Origin: an uncultured Maribacter sp. | Lineage (GTDB): Bacteria; Bacteroidota; Bacteroidia; Flavobacteriales; Flavobacteriaceae | DNA length: 64,000 nt | Assembly (NCBI GenBank): GCA_947498505.1 | Contig: CANMKG010000002.1 | Span: 434,001 to 498,000, forward strand | Reading direction: 5' to 3' | Shown here: positions 1 to 9,868 of the stretch, one piece after another | How the letters are laid out: each line of letters starts with the position of its first letter | How positions within the stretch are numbered: the stretch's first letter is position 1 | Notes under the pieces: generated by a model | What the model saw: only the letters and a program-made list of their open reading frames with translations | Database searches by the model: none | Told to the model about the DNA's origin: nothing | Program-made: the position numbers and the translations under genes

Positions 1-3000
1 GGTAATGTTAGCATGCCCCTAAATAGCTCACTCATTACTGGTGCTCAAAGTTTATTTGGTGTTAAAACGGAATTGCAGTTTGGGAAAACTACTATTACAG
101 GGGTGTTTTCGGAGCAACGATCCCAAAATAATACTGTGGTGGCGCAGGGTGGTGGAACAATCAATGAGTTTTCTATTACAGCTCTAGACTATGATGAGGA
201 TAAGCACTTTTTCTTATCACATTTTTTTAGAGATCAATACGACGAAGCCTTGGCTAGTTATCCATACATACGTTCTCAAGTTCAAATTACACGCTTGGAA
301 GTATGGGTAACCAATAGAAGACAAGAAACCTTAAATGTTAGAAATGTTGTTGCCATTCAGGATTTAGGTGAAAGTCAAAAAGATAAAACTAGGGTTGGGC
401 GAATGAATGGTGAGCCAACAGGTTTTTTTAATAATACTACAAACAATTTACCTCGTAACAGTGCGAATGATTTTGACCCAAATGAAATAGGGTCAGGCTC
501 TGTATTAACAGAATCTATTCGTGAAATAGCAACAGTTGAGGCTGGTTTTTCTCCATTTGGTACGGGGTATCAGGTAAATCAAGGTTTTGACTACGCAATT
601 TTAGAAAATGCCAGAAAATTAGAAAACGGAAGAGATTATTCTTATAATACACAGTTAGGATATGTGTCGTTAAATCAAAGATTGAGTAACGACGAAGTTT
701 TAGCTGTTGCCTTTCAATACACCTACAACGGAGAGGTGTATCAGGTGGGGGAATTTGCAAATGGTGGCATAGACGCTACTACTATTTCTTCTGGTGCGAA
801 TCCAGTAATAGAAAACAATACTTTAATTCTTAAGTTGTTAAAAAGTAACATTACCAATGTAGATGATCCAATTTGGGATTTAATGATGAAAAATATTTAT
901 GCTACTGGTGCATTTAGACTAAGTAGAGAAGATTTTAAGTTAAATATTTTGTATTCTGATCCAACACCTCGAAATTATATTACACCGGTAGATGCTTTTC
1001 CTGCTCCCACTAATGGAGAAAAACCATTGGAAGAGCGTATTCTCCTCGAAGTATTTAATCTTGATCGTTTAAATGTATACAATGATATTCAGCCAGGGGG
1101 TGACGGTTTTTTCGATTTTATTTCGGGGATTACAGTAGACCAGGAAAATGGTAGAATCATTTTTACTAAAAAAGAACCTTTTGGTGAACATTTGTATAAT
1201 TTAATGGGTGACGAAGATGGTAATTATGGTAATGAAGCTACATATAACCAAAACAGACAAAAATATGTTTTTGACGATATGTACCGTCTTACAAAAGCTG
1301 CTTCATTGGAATCTCCCGAAAAAAATAAATTTATCTTAAAAGGACGTTATAAATCTGAGGGTAACAATGGTATACCCATTGGAGCATTTAATGTTCCTAG
1401 AGGTTCGGTAAGAGTAACTGCTGGAGGAAGACAATTGCAAGAGGGGATAGATTATACTGTAAATTATCAGGCAGGAACGGTTCAAATTTTGGATCCCAGT
1501 TTGGAAGCTTCAAATACGCCAATAAACATATCGGTAGAAAATAATGCTGTTTTTGGTCAGCAGACAAGAAGGTTTACGGGAATCAATGTAGAACATAAAA
1601 TTAATGATAATTTTATGTTAGGAGGAACACTTTTAAAATTGAACGAAAGACCGTTAACGCAGAAATCAAATTTTGGTGTTGAACCCGTTAATAATACAGT
1701 TTTTGGTTTTAATGGTAATTTTTCTACGGAGGTACCTTTTTTAACTAGAATGGTAAATAAACTACCAAACATTGATACTGACGTTCCTTCACAAGTTTCT
1801 GTGAGAGCAGAGGTTGCTTGGTTAAAACCTGGGTCACCAAAAAATGCAGATTTCAATGGAGAAACTACCACATATCTTGATGATTTTGAGGGAGCTCAGG
1901 CGCTTATAGATATTAGAGCTTCATTAGGTTGGACTCTGGCAAGTACACCACTTGAGTTTGCTCCAGGAGGCATTCTTGAAGGGTCGGGGGTGGATGATCC
2001 ATTAAATTTAAATAATGGTCATGGTAGAGCAAAAATGGCTTGGTATTCCATTGATCCTATATTTTATAGTAACCAAAGACCTTCTTCTATTTCTGATAAT
2101 GATGTATCTACTAATGCAACACGACGAGTTTTCATCAATGAGGTATTTCCAGAAGAAAATATCGCTGCAGGCCAAACCAGAGTGCAGAGTACTTTAGACA
2201 TTGCATATTACCCAAATGCTAAGGGGCCATATAATGCAAGTGATGATTTTGATTCCAAAACTGGAAATGAAAAATGGGGAGGGATAATGCGTTCATTGAG
2301 TAGTACTAATTTTGAACAAGCCAATGTGGAGTTTGTTCAATTTTGGGTTCTGGATCCCTATGTTGATGGAGTTGCTACAGCACCAGGGGAATTAGTCCTT
2401 AATCTTGGTAACATTTCGGAAGATGTGCTGCGTGATGGCAAAAAACAATATGAAAACGGACTTCCTGGTACACAAACAACTGAGGTGTCAGCAGAAACGT
2501 CTTGGGGGCTAGTACCACAAACGCAATCATTGGTATATGCTTTTGATGCTGACGAAAGTAATAGAGTTTTACAAGATGTTGGTTTTGATGGATTAGACGA
2601 TTCAGCTGAAGCAAATATATATAACGGTCCCACTGAGGATCCGGCATTAGATAACTACCAATATTATCTAAATAGAGAAGGTAGTATTTTAGAGCGCTAT
2701 TTAGATTTTAATAACCCTGATGGGAATTCACCAGTAGGTGTTTCTGATACAAACAGAGGTTCAACAACATTGCCAGATGTAGAAGACGTTGATCGTGACT
2801 TAACAATGAACACGGTAAACAGTTATTACGAATATAGAATACCTATTGGAGCAAATACGGCTATTAATGATAAATATGTTACCGATATTAGAGAAGGAAA
2901 TAGCGCAGAATTAGAAAATGGTTCCACCGTAAATTATAGATGGATTCAGTATAAGGTACCGTTGAGTGATTTTTCAGATGCTGTTGGTGGAATTACAGAT

Positions 3001-6000
3001 TTTAGATCCATTAGTTTCATGCGTATGTATCTTACAGGTTTTGAAAGTGATATTGTGTTACGATTTGCTACATTGGATCTAGTTCGAGGAGATTGGAGAA
3101 CATATACAAAATCGCTTCAATCCGATAATTTAGGAGAAGAACAAATTACAGGAATTTCATCTTTTGACGTGAATACTGTAAATGTTCAAGAAAATGAGCA
3201 AAGAGACCCAATACCTTACGTATTGCCACCTGGCGTGCAAAGAGAACAATTGAATAATAATAATACTATTGTAAGTCAAAATGAGCAATCCCTTTCTATA
3301 CGATTTGAAGGCCTTCAGCCAGAAGATTCACGTGGTGTTTACAAAAATCTCAATGTAGATTTAAGGCAGTATAAAAAACTTAAAATGTTTATGCATGCCG
3401 AAGAAATTCTTGAAGGAAATTATGCAGGTAGTGAAGAGTTTCCTTTGGTAGGTTTTCTTAGGTTAGGTACAGATTTTGCGGAAAATTTTTACCAAGTAGA
3501 AATACCATTATCCTTTACGGCGCATGGGTCAACATCTGAAGAGGATGTATGGCCAGATAATAATGAATTAGATGTTTTGCTGGCAGACTTAAATAAGGTT
3601 AAAGCAGCTTGGATAGAAGGTGGTGATTTAAGTGCAGTTCGTTTTTTTGAAGTAAATAATGGAACCGTTACTCCTGTTGGAGAATTTGATGGGAGAACAT
3701 CTGGAGCAATTCGTATTGGAATAAAAGGTAATCCATCTTTAGGTAGTATTAGAACCATGATGGTTGGTATAAAAAATGGAGGTTCTGCAAATATTGATGG
3801 AGAGGTGTGGTTTAATGAATTGCGTTTGGCTGGGTTAGATAATAACGGTGGTTGGGCAGCGGTAGCTGCCATAGATGCTAATGTTGCAGACTTTGCTAAT
3901 ATTTCCGCTACAGGAAATCGAAGCACATCTGGTTTTGGGTCTATAGATCAAATGCCCAATGAGCGTGCTCGAGAGGATGCTATCTCTTATGACTTAGTAA
4001 CTAATGTTAATGTTGGGCAGTTGTTTCCGGAAAAGTGGGGTATACAAATACCTTTTAATTATGGAATTTCAGAAGAATTAATTACTCCAGAGTTTGATCC
4101 GGTATATGATGATCTTAAATTAGAAGATCGTATTGATGCTGCTGCCTCTGATGAGAGTGCTGAAAACGTAAAAAAACAAGCTGAAGATTATACAAAACGT
4201 ACTAGTATTAATGTAATAGGCTTGCGCAAGGATAGAGGCGAAGAGGCTGATGCTAATTTTTATGATATTGAAAATTTTACATTTAACTATTCATACAATG
4301 AAACGGAGCATAGAGATTTTGAAATAGAATCTTTACGTGATCAAAGTGTAAATACAGGTTTTGTTTATAATCATAGTTTTGACCCAGTAGAAATTGCTCC
4401 TTTTGCTAAAAAAGACTCCTTGTTTACAGGTAAATATTGGAAGTGGTTAAAAGATCTTAATCTTAATTTATTGCCAAACACAATATCATTAAATACCAAT
4501 TTTAATAGGCAATTTAATCAACAGCGTTTTAGAGATGTTTTTGTTGAGGGAGAAGATAGGTTGGAGTTGCCAGAACTTCAGCAAAGAAACTATTTGTTTA
4601 ATTGGCAATATGCGGTAAATTATAATATTACCAAGTCACTTGGTTTAAATCTTACGGCATCAAATAACAGCATAATTAGAAATTACTTTGAAGATGAAAA
4701 CGACCCTAATTCTCAAATTGATCAAGCATTAGGTCTTTGGGATGGTTTCTTTGATTTAGGAGAGCCAAATAGACATTCACAACAAATGCAAATTAATTAT
4801 GACTTACCCTTAAGCAAAATTCCTGCTTTAGATTTTATTAGTGCTCAATATTCATATACTGGTAATTTTGATTGGCAGCGCGGTGGAGATGCTTTACGAG
4901 AGATAGCAAATGAAGATATTAATACCGTTCAGAATGCTAATACGCATAATATTACATCTACACTTAGTATGCAAAGGTTCTATGACTTAATAGGATTAAA
5001 AAAACGAGGAGGTAAAGGGTCAAGATCCAGTAAGTCACCTAGAAGAGACAAAGCTGGCAACCTTGCTAAAAAAGATGATACCCCTAAAAAAACAAGCAAA
5101 TCGTTTAATACCTTAGTTGATATTTTAACGATTATCAAAAGAGTAAATGTTAGTTATAATGAGAATAATGGTAAGGTATTGCCTGGGTATACCCGATCTA
5201 TAGGAACGGTAGGGACTTTAAAACCTTCTGTAGGGTTTATCTTTGGTAGTCAGGCTGATGTTCGTTTTAATGCAGCACGTAATGGGTGGTTAACAAGTTT
5301 CGATGAATTTAATGAGCAGTACATAGAGCGGACCAATAAACAATTTAATGTAACTGCAACGGCACAACTTTCAAAAGATTTAACTATAGATTTTTCAGCG
5401 GATAGACAATACTCTAGTAGTTACCAAGAGAGCTTTAGTATAGATTTAACCAATCCCGATAACCCATATCAAGTTCAATTGGGTAACGAGTTAGGTAGTT
5501 TTAGTATATCTACCAATATGATTAGAACCGCCTTTGGAAAAAGTAATGAGTTTGACTCTTCAACTTTTGAAAAATTCAAACAAAATAGAATTACCATAGC
5601 AAACAGAATAGCAACAGAAAAAGGTTTACCATTAGGGGGTGGCGAGGAAGGCTTTCCTTCAGGTTATGGAAAAACAAGTCAAGATGTACTACTTCCAGCG
5701 TTTTTTGCCGCTTATACAGGGCAAAGTGAAGATGGTGTAAAGTTAGGAGCATTTAGAAATATACCTATTCCTAATTGGAATGTTAAGTACACAGGGTTAA
5801 TGCGTAATAAATGGTTTAAAAAGAAGTTTAAAAGATTTTCTTTAAGTCATGGATATCGTGCAGCATATAGTATTAACTCTTTTCAAACAAATCTGGAGCG
5901 CGTACAGTTGATTAAAGATACTCCATCTGTACCTAATCCAACTTCTGAAAACGGAGATATTCTTCCTGAGCAAATTTTAAACAATGTAGTGTTAACCGAT

Positions 6001-6468
6001 GAGTTTAACCCGTTGGTTCGAATAGATTTTGAAATGAAAAACTCTTGGAGTTTTCTTGCGGAAGTTAGAAGAGATAGAGCTTTGTCGTTGAGTTTTGATA
6101 ATAACCTTATGACCGAAATTAACGGAAAAGAATACACATTTGGTTTAGGATATCGTGTTAAAGATTTAAAATTTGTAACGAATATAGGAGGTAACAAAAC
6201 AAGATTTAAAGGAGATTTAAACTTAAAGGCAGACGTAACTTTACGTGATAATATTACTATTATTCGAAACCTTGAAATCGACAATAATCAAATTACCTCT
6301 GGGCAAGATTTAATGTCAATTAAATTTACCGCAGATTATGCGCTAAGTAAAAGTTTAAATGCCCTATTCTTTTATGATCATTCTTTTTCAAAATTTAAAG
6401 TCTCAACGGCATTTCCGCAAACAACAATTAACGCAGGTTTTACATTACGATACAATTTTGGTAATTAA
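1..6468 (+). CDS. sprA: Type IX secretion outer-membrane channel SprA, 5' end outside window
   Basis: The reading frame is open at base 1 and ends at the stop at 6466–6468, leaving about 2155 codons. Full SprA proteins are roughly 2400 residues, so only the N-terminal part is missing. SprA (Sov) forms the very large outer-membrane barrel through which type IX secretion substrates leave the cell in gliding Bacteroidota. The family is recognised from the long Asn- and Asp-rich beta-strand pattern, the closing FNAGFTLRYNFGN-like strand (here INAGFTLRYNFGN) and the position directly before gcvH, a neighbourhood I recall from other flavobacteria. A strongly basic low-complexity stretch rich in Lys, Arg and Ser, encoded at about 4993–5105, interrupts the barrel region. 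The first ATG in the window (13) is internal, not the real start. Confidence 0.93.
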   Translation, partial: GNVSMPLNSSLITGAQSLFGVKTELQFGKTTITGVFSEQRSQNNTVVAQGGGTINEFSITALDYDEDKHFFLSHFFRDQYDEALASYPYIRSQVQITRLEVWVTNRRQETLNVRNVVAIQDLGESQKDKTRVGRMNGEPTGFFNNTTNNLPRNSANDFDPNEIGSGSVLTESIREIATVEAGFSPFGTGYQVNQGFDYAILENARKLENGRDYSYNTQLGYVSLNQRLSNDEVLAVAFQYTYNGEVYQVGEFANGGIDATTISSGANPVIENNTLILKLLKSNITNVDDPIWDLMMKNIYATGAFRLSREDFKLNILYSDPTPRNYITPVDAFPAPTNGEKPLEERILLEVFNLDRLNVYNDIQPGGDGFFDFISGITVDQENGRIIFTKKEPFGEHLYNLMGDEDGNYGNEATYNQNRQKYVFDDMYRLTKAASLESPEKNKFILKGRYKSEGNNGIPIGAFNVPRGSVRVTAGGRQLQEGIDYTVNYQAGTVQILDPSLEASNTPINISVENNAVFGQQTRRFTGINVEHKINDNFMLGGTLLKLNERPLTQKSNFGVEPVNNTVFGFNGNFSTEVPFLTRMVNKLPNIDTDVPSQVSVRAEVAWLKPGSPKNADFNGETTTYLDDFEGAQALIDIRASLGWTLASTPLEFAPGGILEGSGVDDPLNLNNGHGRAKMAWYSIDPIFYSNQRPSSISDNDVSTNATRRVFINEVFPEENIAAGQTRVQSTLDIAYYPNAKGPYNASDDFDSKTGNEKWGGIMRSLSSTNFEQANVEFVQFWVLDPYVDGVATAPGELVLNLGNISEDVLRDGKKQYENGLPGTQTTEVSAETSWGLVPQTQSLVYAFDADESNRVLQDVGFDGLDDSAEANIYNGPTEDPALDNYQYYLNREGSILERYLDFNNPDGNSPVGVSDTNRGSTTLPDVEDVDRDLTMNTVNSYYEYRIPIGANTAINDKYVTDIREGNSAELENGSTVNYRWIQYKVPLSDFSDAVGGITDFRSISFMRMYLTGFESDIVLRFATLDLVRGDWRTYTKSLQSDNLGEEQITGISSFDVNTVNVQENEQRDPIPYVLPPGVQREQLNNNNTIVSQNEQSLSIRFEGLQPEDSRGVYKNLNVDLRQYKKLKMFMHAEEILEGNYAGSEEFPLVGFLRLGTDFAENFYQVEIPLSFTAHGSTSEEDVWPDNNELDVLLADLNKVKAAWIEGGDLSAVRFFEVNNGTVTPVGEFDGRTSGAIRIGIKGNPSLGSIRTMMVGIKNGGSANIDGEVWFNELRLAGLDNNGGWAAVAAIDANVADFANISATGNRSTSGFGSIDQMPNERAREDAISYDLVTNVNVGQLFPEKWGIQIPFNYGISEELITPEFDPVYDDLKLEDRIDAAASDESAENVKKQAEDYTKRTSINVIGLRKDRGEEADANFYDIENFTFNYSYNETEHRDFEIESLRDQSVNTGFVYNHSFDPVEIAPFAKKDSLFTGKYWKWLKDLNLNLLPNTISLNTNFNRQFNQQRFRDVFVEGEDRLELPELQQRNYLFNWQYAVNYNITKSLGLNLTASNNSIIRNYFEDENDPNSQIDQALGLWDGFFDLGEPNRHSQQMQINYDLPLSKIPALDFISAQYSYTGNFDWQRGGDALREIANEDINTVQNANTHNITSTLSMQRFYDLIGLKKRGGKGSRSSKSPRRDKAGNLAKKDDTPKKTSKSFNTLVDILTIIKRVNVSYNENNGKVLPGYTRSIGTVGTLKPSVGFIFGSQADVRFNAARNGWLTSFDEFNEQYIERTNKQFNVTATAQLSKDLTIDFSADRQYSSSYQESFSIDLTNPDNPYQVQLGNELGSFSISTNMIRTAFGKSNEFDSSTFEKFKQNRITIANRIATEKGLPLGGGEEGFPSGYGKTSQDVLLPAFFAAYTGQSEDGVKLGAFRNIPIPNWNVKYTGLMRNKWFKKKFKRFSLSHGYRAAYSINSFQTNLERVQLIKDTPSVPNPTSENGDILPEQILNNVVLTDEFNPLVRIDFEMKNSWSFLAEVRRDRALSLSFDNNLMTEINGKEYTFGLGYRVKDLKFVTNIGGNKTRFKGDLNLKADVTLRDNITIIRNLEIDNNQITSGQDLMSIKFTADYALSKSLNALFFYDHSFSKFKVSTAFPQTTINAGFTLRYNFGN

Positions 6469-6499
6469 AAAATAAAGCTATTTTGTTGTAAGGAATTTA

Positions 6500-6531
6500 T
6501 TTGAATTCCGATTCAGAATCTGTTACATTTG
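6500..6531 (+). promoter_or_regulatory. Bacteroidetes-type promoter for gcvH
   Basis: TTTG at 6500–6503 and TACATTTG at 6524–6531 are separated by 20 bases. This fits the Bacteroidetes sigma-A pattern (TTTG at -33, TAnnTTTG at -7) and lies 23 bases before the gcvH start. It suggests that gcvH can be transcribed separately from sprA. Confidence 0.7.
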
Positions 6532-6554
6532 CTTAGCTAATTAAAAACAGAAAA

Positions 6555-6935
6555 ATGAATTTACCATCAGAATTAAAATATACTAAAGACCACGAGTGGG
6601 TAAAGATTGAAGGTGATGTGGCGACTGTAGGGATTACAGATTTTGCACAAGGTGAGTTAGGAGATATTGTTTATGTTGAGGTTGAAACGGTTGATGAAAC
6701 TTTAGATAGAGAAGAAATTTTTGGAACCGTGGAAGCTGTAAAAACAGTTTCGGATTTGTTTCTTCCTTTAAGCGGAGAAATTATTGAATTTAACGAAGCC
6801 TTAGAAGATGAACCAGAAAAGGTAAATTCAGATCCATATGGTGAAGGCTGGATGGTGAGAATAAAAATTAGCAATGCTGATGAAATTCAGGATTTACTTT
6901 CTGATGAAGGTTATAGAGAAATAATCGGTGCTTAA
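6555..6935 (+). CDS. gcvH: Glycine cleavage system H protein
   Basis: 126 residues, the normal length for GcvH. This is the lipoylated carrier that moves the aminomethyl group between the P, T and L proteins of glycine cleavage. The lipoyl attachment motif is visible as [10 protein letters not shown] with the target lysine at residue 63, and the N-terminal KYTKDHEWV block is typical. No P, T or L gene lies nearby, which is common in this phylum where gcvH follows sprA. The downstream VanZ-like gene overlaps its last 8 bases, so the two are probably co-transcribed. Confidence 0.96.
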   Translation: MNLPSELKYTKDHEWVKIEGDVATVGITDFAQGELGDIVYVEVETVDETLDREEIFGTVEAVKTVSDLFLPLSGEIIEFNEALEDEPEKVNSDPYGEGWMVRIKISNADEIQDLLSDEGYREIIGA

Positions 6936-7317
6936 AAAAAATAAATTTACAATTGTATTTATAAGCTGGATGGTGTTTGTAACATTTTCCAGCTTATATT
7001 CTTTTTCAGATGTAGATACTTCGGGTATAAACATTCCTTACCTAGATAAAATGGTGCATTTTGTCTTCTATTTTGGGGCAAGTGTATTAGGGATACTTGC
7101 AATTCAAGAAAAAACAACAAGCATTCCTATGAAAAAGGGGTTGTTTATTGCGGTAGGTTTTTCCATTTTGTTTGGTATAATTATTGAGGCTATTCAATAT
7201 AAGTTTACTGTTGCTAGACATGGAGATATTTATGATGTAGTAGCAAATTCTTTAGGAGCTATAGTTGCTGCTTGGGTTTTTAAACGATTTTTTTCTAAGT
7301 ATTTGTCGTTAAAATAA
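6928..7317 (+). CDS. VanZ-like small integral membrane protein
   Basis: 129 residues with four hydrophobic segments and the VanZ-like features: a [10 protein letters not shown] block near residue 40, an acidic IIEAIQ segment in the third helix and the [15 protein letters not shown] signature before the last helix. The chosen start is GTG at 6928, which overlaps the gcvH stop by 8 bases. The next in-frame methionine falls inside the first membrane helix, so it would destroy the topology. The family is named after a teicoplanin-resistance accessory protein, but its general function is unknown and no resistance role should be assumed. Translation is probably coupled to gcvH. Confidence 0.82.
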   Translation: MLKKNKFTIVFISWMVFVTFSSLYSFSDVDTSGINIPYLDKMVHFVFYFGASVLGILAIQEKTTSIPMKKGLFIAVGFSILFGIIIEAIQYKFTVARHGDIYDVVANSLGAIVAAWVFKRFFSKYLSLK

Positions 7318-7326
7318 AAACTTTAG

Positions 7327-7358
7327 TTGCAAATGTTTAAAATTATTAATTAAATTAG
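7327..7358 (+). promoter_or_regulatory. Possible promoter for tonB
   Basis: TTG at 7327–7329 and TAAATTAG at 7351–7358 are separated by 21 bases. The second element matches TAnnTTTG except at one position. It lies about 22 bases before the tonB start. Confidence 0.4.
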
Positions 7359-7380
7359 CGAACACTAAATTGTAACAGTT

Positions 7381-8085
7381 ATGGAATTAAAGAAGAATCC
7401 AAAAGCGGATTTGACAAGAAATAGCAGTCTGTATTTTGTAATAGGACTTGCTTTGGTAATGTTTTTAATATGGAGAGGTTTAGAGTGGAAGACCTATGAA
7501 GATGATGTCAATTATGACATTTCAATGAACGTAGATGATGATTTAGATGAGGAGGTTCCAATGACTGAGCAAATAAAAACTCCACCGCCACCACCACCGC
7601 CAGCTGCGCCAGAAATAATTGAGGTAGTTGAGGATGAGGAAGAGGTTGAAGAAACTGTTATTGAGTCTACTGAAACTAGTCAAGAAGAAGAGGTAATTGA
7701 AGTTGAGGATGTTGAAGTTGAGGAGATGGAAGAAGATATAGATGTACCATTCTCCGTTATTGAAGATGTACCTGTTTTTCCTGGTTGTGAAAAACAAAGT
7801 AATAAAAGAGCATGTTTTAATAAAATGATGCAAAAACACATCAGCAAAAACTTCCGCTACCCAGAAATTGCTCAAGAAATGGGTGTTCAGGGTCGTGTTA
7901 ATGTAATGTTTGTAATTCAAAAGGATGGTAGCATCGGAGGTGTTAGAATGCGTGGTCCGGATAAAAATTTGGAAAAAGAAGCTGCAAGAATTATTTCTAA
8001 ACTACCTAAAATGACACCAGGTAAGCAAAGAGGTAGAGCTGTAAGAGTACCTTTTAGTATTCCAATTACATTTAAGTTGCAGTAG
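7381..8085 (+). CDS. Energy transducer TonB
   Basis: 234 residues. One N-terminal membrane helix (about 18–34) is followed by a poly-proline run (PPPPPPPAAP, about 69–78), then about 50 residues that are almost entirely Glu, Asp and Val, and a TonB C-terminal domain from about residue 130 with FRYPEIAQEMGVQGRVNV. TonB passes proton-motive force from ExbBD to outer-membrane TonB-dependent receptors. The periplasmic linker is acidic rather than the Pro/Lys type of enteric TonB. No exbB or exbD is adjacent. The gene is probably monocistronic, with a strong terminator 25 bases downstream. The symbol is left empty because this phylum carries many tonB paralogues. Confidence 0.92.
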   Translation: MELKKNPKADLTRNSSLYFVIGLALVMFLIWRGLEWKTYEDDVNYDISMNVDDDLDEEVPMTEQIKTPPPPPPPAAPEIIEVVEDEEEVEETVIESTETSQEEEVIEVEDVEVEEMEEDIDVPFSVIEDVPVFPGCEKQSNKRACFNKMMQKHISKNFRYPEIAQEMGVQGRVNVMFVIQKDGSIGGVRMRGPDKNLEKEAARIISKLPKMTPGKQRGRAVRVPFSIPITFKLQ

Positions 8086-8109
8086 AATAATATTTTAAAA
8101 TATACTTGA

Positions 8110-8140
8110 AATCCTCAGCAATTTGCTGAGGATTTTTTTA
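8110..8140 (+). terminator. Intrinsic terminator after tonB
   Basis: A perfect 11-bp stem (AATCCTCAGCA with TGCTGAGGATT) and a 3-base loop are followed by a T run at 8133–8139. It ends the tonB transcript. Confidence 0.9.
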
Positions 8141-8227
8141 TGCATGTATTTGTGTTTTTTGCTTTTTCATTTTGTTGTTTTTTAACGGATTATGGTTCTG
8201 GGGTAAAATATAAACATGCTTAATTGG

Positions 8228-8258
8228 TTGCGAGAAAATAAAGAGCAAGTTATATTTG
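8228..8258 (+). promoter_or_regulatory. Bacteroidetes-type promoter for the cytochrome oxidase block
   Basis: TTG at 8228–8230 and a perfect TATATTTG at 8251–8258 are separated by 20 bases, ending 22 bases before the heme O synthase start. An AAAGGAG directly abuts the ATG. That is too close to be a working Shine–Dalgarno site, and this phylum seldom uses one. Confidence 0.75.
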
Positions 8259-8280
8259 CGCTCCCATTATAACAAAGGAG

Positions 8281-9192
8281 ATGAAGACTGCTATTAAGAC
8301 GGAGAATAAAATAGGCTTTGCTACGGTTTTTGCTGATTTTAAAGAAATTACCAAAGCAAGACTAGCGGTGAGTGTGGTTTTCTCGTCCATTGCAGGGTAT
8401 TTTTTGGGTGCATATGAAATAGAGCTGTATCCTGTGTTGTTATTAGCGTTTGGGGGCTATTGCATGGTAGGAGCTTCTAATGCTTTTAATCAAATCATAG
8501 AAAAGGATTTGGATGCATTAATGAATCGTACTAGAAACAGGCCAATACCCGCTGGAAGAATTTCTGTAAATAAAGCATTAATAATTGCAGTTTTATTAAC
8601 CACCTTAGGAGTAGTTTCGCTTTACTTTTTAAACCCAAAAACAGCTATGTTTGGGGCTATCTCTATATTTTTGTATACAAGTGTTTATACTCCCTTAAAA
8701 ACAAAAACACCACTTTCAGTATTTGTTGGAGCATTTCCTGGTGCAATACCATTTATGTTAGGTTGGGTTGCCGCGACAAATGAGTTTGGAATAGAACCTG
8801 GAACATTATTTATGATTCAATTTTTTTGGCAGTTTCCACATTTTTGGGCACTTGCTTGGATGCTGGATGATGACTATAAAAAAGGAGGATTTAAAATGCT
8901 TCCAACTGGAAAAAAAGACAAGGGAACTATTTTGCAAATAATTATGTATACCATTTGGATGATGGTTATTTCTGTGGTACCCGTGTTTGGAATTACAGGA
9001 AGATTACAATTATCAATTCCTGGGGCGATAATTATTTTTCTTTTGGGGTTGTTTATGCTATTTTTTGCATTTCGACTTTACGAGAAGAAGGATAATGTAA
9101 CGGCAAGAAAACTAATGTTAGCGAGTGTAACCTATATAACTATGGTGCAGCTGTTATATGTCGGTGATAAGTTCGTAAGAGCGCTCTTATAA
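8281..9192 (+). CDS. cyoE: Heme O synthase (protoheme IX farnesyltransferase)
   Basis: 303 residues, the family's normal length, with about nine membrane helices. The enzyme adds a farnesyl group to protoheme IX to make heme O, the precursor of heme A for heme-copper oxidases. The prenyltransferase aspartate motif is visible at residues 70–88 (N-x3-D-x-D-x2-M-x-R-T-x2-R-P), and a second acidic region with DDDYKKGGFKMLP lies near residue 200. It opens a block of oxidase genes on the same strand, which supports the assignment. It is also known as ctaB. No heme A synthase gene is present in the window. Confidence 0.96.
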   Translation: MKTAIKTENKIGFATVFADFKEITKARLAVSVVFSSIAGYFLGAYEIELYPVLLLAFGGYCMVGASNAFNQIIEKDLDALMNRTRNRPIPAGRISVNKALIIAVLLTTLGVVSLYFLNPKTAMFGAISIFLYTSVYTPLKTKTPLSVFVGAFPGAIPFMLGWVAATNEFGIEPGTLFMIQFFWQFPHFWALAWMLDDDYKKGGFKMLPTGKKDKGTILQIIMYTIWMMVISVVPVFGITGRLQLSIPGAIIIFLLGLFMLFFAFRLYEKKDNVTARKLMLASVTYITMVQLLYVGDKFVRALL

Positions 9193-9227
9193 AGTCATAA
9201 ATAGAAAAAAATAAAAGATTACCGTAA

Positions 9228-9809
9228 ATGGATTTAACACAAGGTACTTCAAAAGAAAAAAACACTAGAGCAAAAAAAATGATGCTCTGGTTTGGTATAG
9301 CAAGTCTTATTATGGGATTTGCGGGTTGGACAAGTGCTTATATCGTAAGTAGCAGTCGTGAAGATTGGATTAAGGAGTTAGAGCTTCCATCATATTTTTA
9401 CATTAGCACGGTGATAATTTTAATAAGTAGTATAACGTATATTTTTGCGCAAAATGCGGTTAAATCGGATAAAAATAAAATAGCCATGAATTGGCTGTTG
9501 GTTACATTAATATTAGGAATAGCTTTTATTGTTTTTCAATTTAACGGTTTTTCTCAAATGGTGAGTCAGGGGTATTATTTCACAGGACCAACCAGTAATA
9601 TTAAAATGTCTTATGTTTTTTTAATAGCAATGGTGCATATTGTTCATGTCTTGGCAGGTATGATATCGTTGTTAGTGGTAATGTACAATCAATATAAAGA
9701 AAAGTATACTAGCAAAGAGTTTTTAGGTATGTCATTGGGGTCAACTTTTTGGCATTTTTTAGGTATTCTTTGGGTATATTTAATTCTTTTTATGACTTTT
9801 GTCAGATAA
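9228..9809 (+). CDS. Heme-copper oxidase subunit III-type protein, short form
   Basis: 193 residues with five predicted membrane helices (about 19–39, 53–73, 85–104, 126–149 and 171–191). The conserved subunit III pattern is present: W with TSAYIVSS in helix 1, the MVHIVHVLAGM helix and a final GSTFWHFLGILWVYL segment. Subunit III stabilises the catalytic subunit I. It starts 35 bases after heme O synthase and is followed by a second, longer subunit III gene. Such paired genes occur in flavobacterial oxidase operons. Which of the two contacts subunit I cannot be told from the sequence. Confidence 0.88.
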   Translation: MDLTQGTSKEKNTRAKKMMLWFGIASLIMGFAGWTSAYIVSSSREDWIKELELPSYFYISTVIILISSITYIFAQNAVKSDKNKIAMNWLLVTLILGIAFIVFQFNGFSQMVSQGYYFTGPTSNIKMSYVFLIAMVHIVHVLAGMISLLVVMYNQYKEKYTSKEFLGMSLGSTFWHFLGILWVYLILFMTFVR

Positions 9810-9868
9810 TAATTGAAGAGAAATTCTGTTTTCAATACATTCTGGCTTTTCTATGGTCGAAAAAAATG

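Noticed and set aside
3489-3926. 145-codon open frame on the minus strand inside sprA
   Set aside because: It lies wholly opposite a well-supported long gene, has no family pattern and looks like a by-product of the sprA codon usage.
7543-7920. 125-codon minus-strand frame opposite tonB, rich in Phe, Asn and Trp
   Set aside because: Its composition is the complement of the poly-Pro and Glu-rich codons of tonB, with no signal of its own.
8275-8280. Shine–Dalgarno-like AAGGAG before heme O synthase
   Set aside because: It touches the start codon with no spacing and this phylum rarely relies on such sites.
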